64,000 nt of DNA. Source: Branchiostoma belcheri (taxonomy: Eukaryota > Chordata > Leptocardii > Amphioxiformes > Branchiostomatidae). The notes beneath the pieces are model-generated. The model saw nothing but the letters and a program-made list of their open reading frames with translations. It was not told the origin of the DNA and ran no database searches. The position numbers and the translations under genes are program-made. Every line of letters starts with the position of its first letter. The stretch's first letter is position 1. The stretch lies in assembly GCF_001625305.1 (NCBI RefSeq), contig NW_017804176.1, positions 62,001 to 126,000 of the forward strand, written 5' to 3'. This document shows, piece after piece, positions 34,165-45,790 of this stretch.

Positions 34165-34915
34165 ACGTGTGAAAACTATTTACTCAATGTAACATGGGAC
34201 ACGATCCACACGGGAATGCTGCATTAAGTTGCTTGCAGACTTTATACTTGTTCTTTTTAAGGATATGACTATCAAATAGAATAAAAAATATGTTACCGAT
34301 GGCATGTGGACTTGATCTGTTTTTCACGTATGATTGGATGCGACTGTATCTATTTCTAGCGTCATTGTTGCGTGCATCGGTAATTGTTCACATCCTCACA
34401 TTGCCTGAATCCACCGGTATTATGTTAATAGTTACTCTTTCTTACCAGTGCGTGACAATTACTAAATGTTTTCCGAGAAAGACTAAACGCCTCTGTTGAT
34501 GATAGTCAATCTTGTTGTAATTTAGTCTGACGACGTGTTAAAACTATTTATTCAATGTTAAACGGGACATGAACCACGGGAATGTTGCATGAAGTTGCTT
34601 GCAGACTTAATACTTGTTCTTTTTATGGATATAACTATCAAATAAAGTAAAAAATTTACCGGTGTCCTGTAGACTTAATCTGTTTTTCGCGTATGATCGG
34701 ATGAGACTGTATCTATTTCTAGCGTCATTGTTGCGTGCATCGGTAATTGTTCACATCCTCACATTGCTGGAATCCACCGGTATTATGTTAATACTTACTC
34801 TTTCTTGCCAGTGCGTGACAATTACTTAATCGTTTCCAAGAAAGACAGACTTGTTCTTCCCCGTGCTAAACGCCTCTGTTGATGACAGTCAATCTTGTCG
34901 TAATTTAGCCTGACG
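34165..34915. repeat. Tandem duplication of about 370 bp
   Basis: Unit 1 (34165-34532) and unit 2 (34533-34915) align through their whole length, e.g. ATTTCTAGCGTCATTGTTGC, CATCGGTAATTGTTCACATC and the closing GACGACGTG. Unit 2 has an extra 15-20 bases near 34846-34865. The middle is better conserved than the edges. Confidence 0.92.
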
Positions 34916-37900
34916 ACGTGAAATTAGCACGGCAGGGTCTTTTCATCTTGCTTTTACGCTGATGAGCACCCTGGTTATCCTGCCTGGTTGATGAGGCTGA
35001 ATGTGAACCACAATCACAGGCATCGGAGATCGGCTCAGTCTTATCTGCATTAAAGCAGCGGTAATCGTGATCCATTTGGAGGTTAATAAGTTGTCCGTCG
35101 TCTGGCAAAGCATAGAAAAGGAAGTCTAAACTGGCGCACCTCAAATACAAGTTTGAAACTGTAACATTTTAAAACGACATCATTAACAGTTTTGACCAGT
35201 TAAAAAATGTCGCCATTACCTTCTTATACCGTCTTCCTGCAATTGGGAGATGACGCATTTCGGAACGACGATTGAAAACAAAGGGGGGGGGGCAATATTT
35301 ACAGGAAGAGCAGTCTTACAGGAAGAGAAAGCATGTTATATGAGTATGTTTTCACAAATTGCATTATGGCACCATGCCTGAATTTTGTAATGTATCATGC
35401 CTTGTGTTATTTACATGTTGTATTTCATAAGGTGGGATTAGTTCACAGATGTTGTATTGGATAATAAATCTAAATTGTTTAGCAGCACGCGAAGCACTAA
35501 CTAATGAAATCATCCCTTTCTGAGAAAGATTATCTTTGATTCATGCACGTCTCTGCACGGCATGAATTGATTAATACCCCAGGAAACCCGGTGACGCTGA
35601 GTTACAATCAGTGAGTCAAGAGGAAGTTCAATGACCTGTTTTCTGTAGAGCTGCTGAAGCAATCGTGGATGCAGGACGCAACAGCAGTGATTTTTGTGAT
35701 CTGGTCCATTTCTGGCCCCACACTGTCTTGGTTTTATTGGTTGCAGTGCGGAGGTAGCTAAGCCGACCTGTATTGCATGCGAGTTGGTGCGCTGGCAGAA
35801 TTCTGATGCTTTGACGAGGATAGAAACCTTTGGAGGTTGCTGAGGAAAGAATCCGCTGGTAGTTCTGGTTAATGGGCCACAGACAAGTACAATAATTACT
35901 GCGTGCTTTTCTTAAGGGTTGAAGATAACGCCAAATTAGCTAGTGAAGACACTCAGAAACTTTGTTGACAAGAGTAGACAACCTGGCATATTCTGCCATC
36001 GTTGTTTATGTGGATAAACTTTTGCTGAATTGATTTTCCAAAATGTTAAGCAGACAGTTGAAAACAAATGTCTTCCCGCTTCAAAAGAAGGGCAATTGTC
36101 TCCATATTAGAATCCCTGGGTGGACTGAGTCTGCCGTTTCATTACATCTGGCACTAGCAGTTAGATTAAATTTACAGAGATTTATCACCAAAGCTTAGCT
36201 AATGTTCTTTTTTAAGTCAATTTGTTCAAATATACTGTGACAGTATGAGGTCTACGTTGTTATAATTCGATTAGTATTGGCTACTGGAATGACTCCTATA
36301 GGAGTGACCTACATCTGAGTCGGTTTGAAAACGACAGATGTTTGGTTGACACATTTAACCATTTACCGTTATTACCAAATCGCGATGGATCACTTCCACA
36401 CGTTACCGATGTCTAACACCCAAGACTAGTTGTCCTACTTTGAAGACGCCTTCGGCGGACACGATCAACTACTTGAAGACGTCGATGAGATATTACCGTA
36501 TAAACCACACATGGCTGAAAGGTCGCTCAAAGCAATCTTCTGCATTGATCAAGGATCAGTAAAGGTGTTAAGGGACTTGTTTCCAGGACAAGATGGATGA
36601 TAACACCGATATCAATATAGGGCAACTCGCTTAAGATAACCTTCACGACGTGCCCTTGGTAGGTATCAGACGCCAGATCGCAACTCCCACAAGACCCTTA
36701 AATCATGATGGATTGTTCTACAACACTTTAAGGAAGCTGTTATCTTACTGGTTTTGACACGGAATTTAATTCCTGAGGCATCGGATTACTTGTAATAACA
36801 CTGCGGAAGAAATGTTGTATCGTGGTGGATCTGGTCCAAGACATGTACGCGTGGAAGACATCTATAACTAGAAAGGTAACATTTGCAATGCAAATGCATA
36901 ATTTTTACCGTCGCATATGGTCTGCTCTGTTTAGTTTTTACTCAAACACATCCATACATATGGTCAGACAGGAGTCTAAATCCCTCCTGCTATAAAATTG
37001 CAACATGGTGTAAGCCAACACTAGTTACTATGGTTACCATAACAGACCGTCTGGTCCAGGTTTTGGTTTGGAGGAGAAGAGGAAACGTAGCAAAAACAAA
37101 ATGTTTTCCTTTGGTAACACAAATATTTATACCTAACAAGTTCACTTTTAGTAAAGTTACATTCAAAGCTGGAGTTGACTACACTTTACAGCTGGCTTTG
37201 GTCGTATCTAAGTGAAGTTGAAATACCCGTTTGATTTATGATGATAAACCGTATAATGTGTGTTTGTACATTGCCTATGCACCCCCTCTCCCTCGGTATG
37301 TTGTCCTTGTAGACTGTTATAATGGGGGTTACGAACATGATATACATCACAACGTGGTATCGTGTGAGGTAAAATGCACAAGGTGAGCCAAGGGCAAGGG
37401 TTAGCTCTTGACAAAAAGGAAAGCAATGGACTCACGCTCGTGTTCTACAGGAGGTCAGAGCAAGAGTCAAATTAACCTCGTCCATTTCACCACAGTTCCA
37501 CCCACCAGAGAGCACGGTTTGTGCCTCTGATTTACACATGATCGCAGTTCTTAAGTTCAGGTACAACGTTGATGTCGACCCACAGGTATATCTAAATGGA
37601 ACTTGTAGCACGCTCAAGCACGAATAATTTCACAATGTCAAACAAATGCCAATAAGCCTTACGAGAGTGATGGTATTTCAACTTCTGAAATACATTTCCG
37701 TTTGCGGAAATATTGATTTCGATGTTATAATTATAAACAGATATGGAGTCTATATGTCATCTGCGAGAGAACGTTGTCTCATAATATAAACTCTGTAGAC
37801 ATCTCTAGCTCTTATTCGTGCGCCATAGAGCCGCAGTTAACACCACAGTCCGCAATCAGGGAAGGAAAAGAGCTAAATGTTTGCTACATGCAGGACATGC

Positions 37901-40900
37901 CTGGGCTCTTCCATAGCACAAGGTGTATATCACGAGTATGATCACACTTATAGAAGAACTTTATCGCACGACAATTGCACATGGTACAATGCATGGCAAA
38001 CTACATAAAGAGAGTAACAACAACAAAATAAGCGTGTTGAACAAGACCTAATGTCGATTAAAACCTAACAAACCTATATCATGATTAAGTTCAAATAATA
38101 TGGGATAACACAAGTCTTTGATGAAGTGTTACAATCGAGTGGACTAATCACAAGTTTCGGCATTTTTTCTAATAACAAAGCACTTCTTTATATATCTACC
38201 TATTTTTGCGTTGCCCCTTGGTCAGTCTGTCTGACCACCACCGAATAGACAAATGCATGTCTTGAATAAAAAGATGCTAATCGTTATCAATGATCCAATC
38301 CCCTTTCTTTAAGAGCCAGATAACAACACAAATGTAATTTAAAGTTTCACGTTAATCCCCCCTCTGTGGATATAGTGGTTTGTTGATCCGTCTCCATATC
38401 TGGCTCCAAATGACATTGACCGCTATTAGAGGCCGTTAATCCCGCGGAGTCTCCCGGGCCCTCAGCCGACATGATGCGATATCGATTCTCCATTACCCCG
38501 GCTGAAGTTCCAAGACCTTCGGTAAACGAACTTTTACTCGGCCTTTTCTGCTGAAGGCGACTCAATTTGGGGAAGACGTTGTTTACTGCAGGGATGGATC
38601 GAAGCATTTGGACTGATTAGAAGGAAAACGGTCATGTTCATGATGCTGTTAAAGTTAACTGGCGACATGTTAATGTATATACATGTACAAGAGGTGACTC
38701 CTCTCAAACAAAAAGACACACAGCGGTATGGGGTTGGGATAACGTAGTACATCTAAGCTCTAAAGTCCTAAATAGTGTTCTGTTAGCACATGCTGTACAT
38801 GTGGCATGCTGTAGCAAATATGAGAACCCTTGATCCAATGCCATGACCGCCCTGTCGACACAATAAGTCCATATGGCACGATGTCTTGCTGACGAAATGT
38901 TAAATCTGCTTGGTTTGTTAGTCTTTCTTCTTCTGCAAACCAGGATATAGTCCAATGTCCACCTAATAATCTACATTACTCTAAATTCATGGTCTTGAGC
39001 ATCTGAATGATACATGTATACAAGTAGAAGACGAAGTACTCTGGTCCATATATTCTATGTCATTGCCCGCAGTCCTGTAATAACATGCGCAGTTTTCTAT
39101 TGCCTATAAAGTACATTTCTCATGAGACTTTCCATGTATATTGCCGTAAAGGACAAACGAGGTGGCCTTCTGCACAGGGAAATCTCCTACATGGATCAGC
39201 CGGGTAACAAATCGGCTGCTTATATAGGAGTTTCATCATGGGGTCATCTCAGCTAGCACGATATAAATGGTTATGTTGTGTAATCTTTCCCCAGTTTGGG
39301 GCATCGATATTGCCGCACGGGCCTTCACTCAAATCTGTTATTGCATAGTGGCACTTTCTTAAATGAGGCAACGTTAACAGCGGAAGGCACTTATACACCA
39401 CGATGCGCATATAAATCAGGGAGGAAAGGCTTCAATTAGAGACGATCGATTCTCAGACCACACAGGCAACACTTAATCATTCTGGAACACTCTTTACTTT
39501 GCGGCCTCCCGGGTTTGCCAGTCTTCAATCAGCCAGCAATTAGTCTTATCACAGAAATTAAGCACAGTCTCCAAGGGCTCAATAATGCAGAAATCATGGA
39601 ATGATGCATGAAAGTTGTCAACATTAAACGGAAATGGGTCATCAACTGGCTAATGTTGTATTTCGTCATTCTTGCTTTTTCAAATGCTTAAAATAGTTTT
39701 TCATGTCATGTACCAATGGCTCGAAGCACGTCCTCTTGGCTGTGTCTCACTGATACTTTTCGCTTGCCTTGTTACACGCAATCTGTGTCAGGTTCACTCA
39801 AAGGGACGCATTCGTCAAATATGAATATCCCCTCTATCCTGTAAAAGCACATCGTTTAAAGTTAACGTATGCATCGTGAGGAACCGGAAGCATCTCCGTC
39901 TTACTCTGAAAGGTCACAAATCCTCCTTACTTTGTTTTGAAGAACGTGCTCCAACAGTACTTAGGGGCACGTTTTACGTCTGATGAATTTTACACTCTGT
40001 TATTCTTTCGACGCCAAGGAGAGAAGGCTTTCACACCCAAGACGTCTTGATCAGTCTAAGCTTCAGACTTAGTGACGCTACACACATCAAGATGGGACGA
40101 CTAGATTTTTGCCCGTATGACGTGTTATTTAGTCTCTTCTGTGCCGATAAGCCTTTTTCTACGTGCGTATTGGGAGTGCCTCATATGTACAATATGGAGA
40201 ATGATCTACTTTAAATGTTCCGCGTTGATGAGTGATTTTTCTGATAGCAACTCGTGGGAATTCAAGGCTTCTGGGAGTAATGAGAGGTGAATGAGATTGA
40301 TGTAATCAAGAGGCAGAAAAACGGATCACAAAACAAACATTTACTGCATTGCATTCAGTCATTGCAATGTTAAGTGAGAAACACAACATCTGTGTATGCT
40401 GTAGGATTGGATTTAATTGTCTGAAATTAGCAGCCTTATCTGTTTTAATTGTACAAATTAGCCATAACATTTGGTTGTGTGTTTTGACACAATTTGGAAC
40501 AATAAAGCTTTTAGCATCAACATTTATTTTTGTAATGATTAACGTACTAGACATTATAAATGCAAATAAATGTAGAAAGTCAAACATTCACCAAAATTGC
40601 TTACTTCTTGATGTGGCTAGCTAAGTACTAAATCATCTCATACCGGCATTGCTTTGCCATATTAGGGTAAAGGCCTAAGGGTCATTCTGAGAAAAGTATT
40701 GTCGAAGGAAAGCTCATTCCATCATAGTAGACACCACGAAGTCATCTATACGTCTTGTCAGAACAGCCTTTGCCACCCTTCAATGTGGTATTTGTCCTGT
40801 CGTGTGCTGGCATTAATAGGTGATAATTTGAGCATTTGTCACGTATGGTTTGCCAATGACATTCGGTGAGACGCCATTAGTTTTGCCCCTCTAAGCTGAC

Positions 40901-41275
40901 CCAGGGCGGCCATTTGTATTCAATATGGCGATGACCTTTGAACAGCTGAGAAATGGCGTGAGAACGAAACGTGAGAACAAAACAGTTCTATAGATTATAG
41001 AAATGGAGACTGAATATGTTTTAACGTTACAGTTGGTTAAATTCCTCTTCTACGTTCAATGCACTCTAAATATAACCTTGTTGGCGAACTCACAACAACG
41101 GAGATGTTCAATCATGATGCCAGGGAGTCTCTGATGCGTTATAAAGGAACAAATTATGTGCATCTCTCTTGGGTCTGGATGACATTCGATGGTGACGCCA
41201 AATAAAAAGAGTATTTGATACTGCCCTAAGGTTTTGCACAGAAAAATATAATGACAGTGATATTACATGAAGAAT
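34916..41275. other. Gene-poor stretch
   Basis: No gene was found. Points of note are a poly-G run at 35281-35291 and a GC-richer segment at 38340-38600 holding two TTAATCCC motifs (38352 and 38436), the kind of site bound by Otx/Pitx-type homeodomains. Confidence 0.4.
38400..38480. promoter_or_regulatory. Possible fifth relative of the dispersed non-coding element
   Basis: GACATT...CCG...ATTAGAGGCCGTTAAT followed by a CCGCGG/CCCGGGCC block loosely parallels copy D (GACATT...GGCCGTTTATTAAT...GCGGCCCCGG). The match is weak and by eye only. Confidence 0.15.
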
Positions 41276-41359
41276 CAGGTATTGTGGATGTTGGTATTGA
41301 GCCTCATTGCTATGTAAATTGCATGGCAACCTCAATAACAACATCCACAACAATACCTG
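41276..41359. other. Long imperfect hairpin, pre-miRNA-sized
   Basis: CAGGTATTG at 41276-41284 pairs with CAATACCTG at 41351-41359; then TGGATGTTG with CAACATCCA, and TATTGAG with CTCAATA. A 3-base bulge (on the right arm) and one mismatch interrupt the stem. An inner TTGCTATG/CATGGCAA stem closes a 7-base loop. About 25 paired bases plus the inner stem in 84 bases fits a microRNA precursor, but a palindromic transposon is equally possible. The transcribed strand is unknown. Confidence 0.35.
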
Positions 41360-41689
41360 GCTGCTCGTGTCATTTTACGACATTTTTCTGTTCTGTATGT
41401 TGTTTTCTCGTAATTGCTGCATTTATAAACAGTTGTCAATTATGATAAAATTTCACCATTTCGTTCATTCAAACGATGTGGATACGTTTACAAGCTATCT
41501 ATTAGTCACACAATCCAGGTAAAGTTGTAAAATGTAGTTAAAGTATAACCAGCGCGTGAGGCATGAATACGAAGTGAGATGTTAACTCTACATGTGTGAT
41601 AGACGGTACTCACCCCCTACCGCTAAAGGCCAGGGCACAGATGAATTATGACATCTAAGCTGTAGCTTATTACACTACAATTGCTCCCT

Positions 41690-41900
41690 GTCGTTTATGG
41701 GCTACTCATCAACACAATAGCTCGATATCCAGCGGTGCCGTTACGGAAATTACTGAGCGATAAATAGCATAAAGCCAATAGGATCGAGCCAGCTCTCACC
41801 ACTGGGAATTGCGGAGGGTATTTTTGTAACGGATGCCCTCGCGGAGAAGGCATTTGTTTATTACTACAGAAGATTATCCAATTTGTTCCAGGCGGTTGAC
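41690..41900. promoter_or_regulatory. Dispersed non-coding element, copy B
   Basis: The core at 41856-41889 reads GTTTATTACTACAG, then ATTATCCAATTTGTTCC. A second shared block (GGGCTACTCAT...CTCGATA) lies 157 bases upstream, matching copy C at nearly the same spacing. Confidence 0.45.
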
Positions 41901-44900
41901 ATACGATCGACTGCAAAGTCGATTTCTCACACTAGATTGGAGAAACGGAGAAAACATCTATCTTGTGCAGGATTTGGGTCAGCCCTGAAGTTACCTTGCA
42001 ATTAAGTTGTGGTTGTGAACTTTTTTCACGTGAAGAAGAACAGTGTTGTGGTGTATATTACCTCAAAAGGATTACTACTGCAAAAAAAATTACTACATAA
42101 TATTGATACTACATGATATTATACGACTTTCTAGTTTGCAGTGACACTTAGTATTTATGTTGAACTTCATTTATTACATTAAACTTAAGCTTAAGGCTTT
42201 CAAAAATGTTACTTGGCTATGCCATGGCCTTAGGTCAATGGCCCGTTTACCCTGAAAAAAGCTGAGGTGGCGCCAGGCCTGGAAATTTATGTCCTTTCTC
42301 TATCAACTCCGCATCCTTCATTCGGCTCATATTTCAAGACTCCTCTCCGAAGATAACCTCATTACCTTTAGCCTTACGCTCCAACACAGCGCGCGGATTG
42401 AAGAACGATAATGGCGTACCCTTTTCAAACTTTCTGCGTCCCACGCTGACTCCCAAATGTCTTCCTCAGCAATTTGAACCCAGGTAACATGCAATGCCAC
42501 GCTTTCGTCAAGGCCGTTTTATCTCAGCCAAAAGGCAGTATGTGTTGTGTATCCATTCGGTGCATACGGTACATTTGTCAGGCATGGCGGATCTCTGACC
42601 GCATTGACCCCTGGTAGCCACGCATTGACCTTCCGGAACACAACACAAATCATCTTCATTCCTTACCCACTGTGGGGCTCGCGAGGCTTTGTTTGTAGCG
42701 TGTGAATTGAACGTAAATATATAGGAGCCGGTTATACATTTATTGAGGTTTATTGAGGAAAAACTCTCCTTTTAATAGCTGCCCATCCGAGGGTGGCAGC
42801 TATTCTTAGCTATTCTTATTTATGAAAAGGTAGCTAGGAGAAACTGATACAACAAAGGAAAAGGAACGACAGGCATTTTTAAACTAGTAATGGTAGTACT
42901 TCACCCTACCTTTCCAGTACGTAGTTTGTCACAAAAGAGTAAAGGGGGAACTAAACTCGAAAACTATGTTCATAACACATACCTGCTTGTGTTTATGTAA
43001 AGACGTGTCTGTCTCATTCTGTGGAATAGCTGAACTGACTTCATGACTTGGGCGACTTGGGCTGGTGAGTTAGAAGCTTTAGCAGCTTTTCAAAGACGTG
43101 GAGGCACAAGTTTTAGTGTGATGCAATCGCGGCAACAGATTACTGCCTGCAGCATCAGTCTCAAATGCGAGCTAAGCAGTACATAGAGGAAATGTGAACT
43201 ATTCCACTGGATATATAGTGTGCAGAAGACTGATGTCATTCTATCTCCACTAAATGCGATGTGGACTCTAAGCTGGTCATTCAGCACCAACTGATTTCAG
43301 CTGCCAGAGCCGTTCCTTGTACTCCGCCCTTCAAAGATTGCTTTGACCAGGTCATTTTCCAGTACAACCGGCTTTTCTCAAAGCAACTCGCTTTATGTTT
43401 GTCCTACATTAGCACAAGCTACTCCGTCTCTCCCGGTAATCCTAATGCTCTATAAAACAGGGTGACTGCTAGCGAAAAGTTTTCTATCTAAAAGACTTTG
43501 GCAGCCAAATGGATGCCCGGATGACGTGATGTGGTCGTTGGTAACCAGAAGGTTCGGTCTGCCCGCCTTATCTCGTGCTATCAGATTTCCGCTACGGAAT
43601 AACCGAGCAAGTACAACGGTCTATGGCAAATACAGTAACAACATTACTGTCTGCCAAATGCCAATGCCTACGATTAGTCAAGGTGACAGATCTCTCTTCA
43701 ATGCCTTTGGTTGATGCTGTAAAGTTATGAGAAATATTCTAGCCACCATTTTCTCTACCCAAAACTTTGGAACCCCTGTATTGAATTAATAAGGCTTGAT
43801 ACTTCAGGTTAGTTTGTAGTAAATATACGATAAAGACCCTGTGTGGGATTGTTGTATAAGAAATACAGCCCCTTTTTCCGTACGCTGCCATTTTACGTAT
43901 TCAAACTGCTTGACTCGTAAAAGGATTATCTACCCGTAAGACTTTCCCCTGCTGTTTCAGGAACATCAAATGGCTGAATGTTATTTTGCCGAACGCGCTC
44001 ATTCCAGGTGTAACGTTCGCAAAGCCCGAGAGTGATAGTTGTCGTGAGCCGTAATTTGTCCAACCTGACGGTTTGATGTTGGACGGGGGAGCTGCAACAG
44101 CTTTGCATACCTTGTAGGGGTACATAAAACAGGCAATAAAACGAAACTGTTGTTTCTGTAAGCTTTGAAGTATCCTGGTGATCTAGGGGAAAGCCAGCGG
44201 GATCGGCGGTTATCTAATTGTGGGGTATCTTGTAATACCGGCTCGTAGCTTGCGCAGCAGTTTTGCCTTTGAACAAATGTGTTTAGAAATTAGATAGACA
44301 TACTAGCAACGTTAGTGTTCAAATTGGGAATCCGCGTACGTACGTTACTACTCCAAGTTGATTTTAAAAGTAGAAGGTTTGTGCAGTATGCAAGAAGTTT
44401 ACTGCCTTTTCCTGCGAAAGAATGATCCTTCGGGGGAGACTGAGATACAAGCACACGGACTTTCATCTGCTATAAAACACAGAGAAAGACGGACGGCTAT
44501 CGAGGCAACGTTTCCTCTCCCGAACACTGAGGTCTTGCATGGATACGGATAACGACACTATTCTCAACATGGAGAACGACTGTCTACATCAGATATAGCA
44601 CAGAGCCACCACGATGTCAGCGTGATTTGAACAATGCTTGTCTGTTTTAATGTTATCTCACCTTGATCTATGTCAGCAATAAAGAACACAGCAGGCAATA
44701 AAGACGTTAATGGCTCGAACAAAAAACAAGTGAATCCATCACTCACTCCTGAGGTATAGCACAGGGTGGTGGTTATGTGTCCCCCAGGGTTTTGTCTAAT
44801 TTTCTCTGTACTGTCTCTTGCTGTGACTCATGCTGTACCTGCCACGTAGCCAAACGGTGCTATTTCTCATGTCCTTACGACGATATCCAGAACAACAACA

Positions 44901-45108
44901 GGTCTTTAAGGGCTTATCGAGGCTTTGTCGTGACTAACGAAGGGTATAAATAAATAAACAATAAGAAATAGAGCAAAAAGTTCAAAAGGTCATTAAACAT
45001 TGGAGCATTGCTTGAACACTATCTAGCATAACATTGCTTATTTACGACATTGACAAAATGGTTGTCTCCAGTCGCTAAAGAACCGTGTAACCATACAAAA
45101 TATGGGTT

Positions 45109-45145
45109 AACAATCTATCAATCTTTATTCAAAATCCATCAGCAT
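45109..45145 (-). mobile_element. Minus-strand non-LTR retrotransposon 3' tail
   Basis: The minus strand reads TGAATAAAGATTGATAGATTG, nearly the same as the terminal AATAAAGATTGATTGATTG of the element ending at 4862. Only the tail is recognisable. Confidence 0.45.
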
Positions 45146-45664
45146 AATGATGGAGACACTGGTCCTTTATAAGAAAATAGATTTTGAAAAAATCATATTC
45201 AGCCATGCTCTACATTTTTCAATGAAGATGTGTGAATTAGTATTTCACACTGTGATAGATAATGGCTTCAGTTCTCAGGCTCTTAAGAAGTCACTTAAAC
45301 GGAGGCAACCTTCTCCCCCGCTACGATGTGATCTCTCTCTCCGGTAGACCTTCCGCCTTTCAGACCTGATTGCTGCCTGCACTTGAGCGGTTAATGGGTC
45401 CTTTCCTCACGGGCTTTAATAGTTACCTAAACATTGAAGGACGTGCGCGTATTCCAGCCTTCACCTTTAACTACTGCACTGAGATATGAATAAGAAACCA
45501 GGAGTAAGATTTGTCTTGCCGTAATCCAGACAGCGCTGGCAGCAACGTGTAAATCAGGCGTGGAGAACTTGAGCTCAGGTTCTTTGCGACAAGGAGATAG
45601 TCATCGAAAAGTTGCCGGATAGTAGTTTATCATGGCCCAGAATCAAACGAACGGATTCTGTACT

Positions 45665-45790
45665 GTAGATTAAAGTTTCAGTTTTTCAGTTTTATTCAGA
45701 TCCACAATTAGCCTCATAAGAGGCTATTCTTCCTGTGGTCTACACATTCATATTTACATACATACATAAGTGAGGAGATTGAAAGATTTT
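45665..45790 (-). mobile_element. Minus-strand retroelement 3' end with hairpin
   Basis: On the minus strand, a GAGGCTA-type inverted pair around TTAT is followed by TGTGGATCTGAATAAAACTG and repeats of CTGAAA(A). A short hairpin, then AATAAA, then a simple repeat is the usual 3' layout of LINE copies. Confidence 0.35.
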
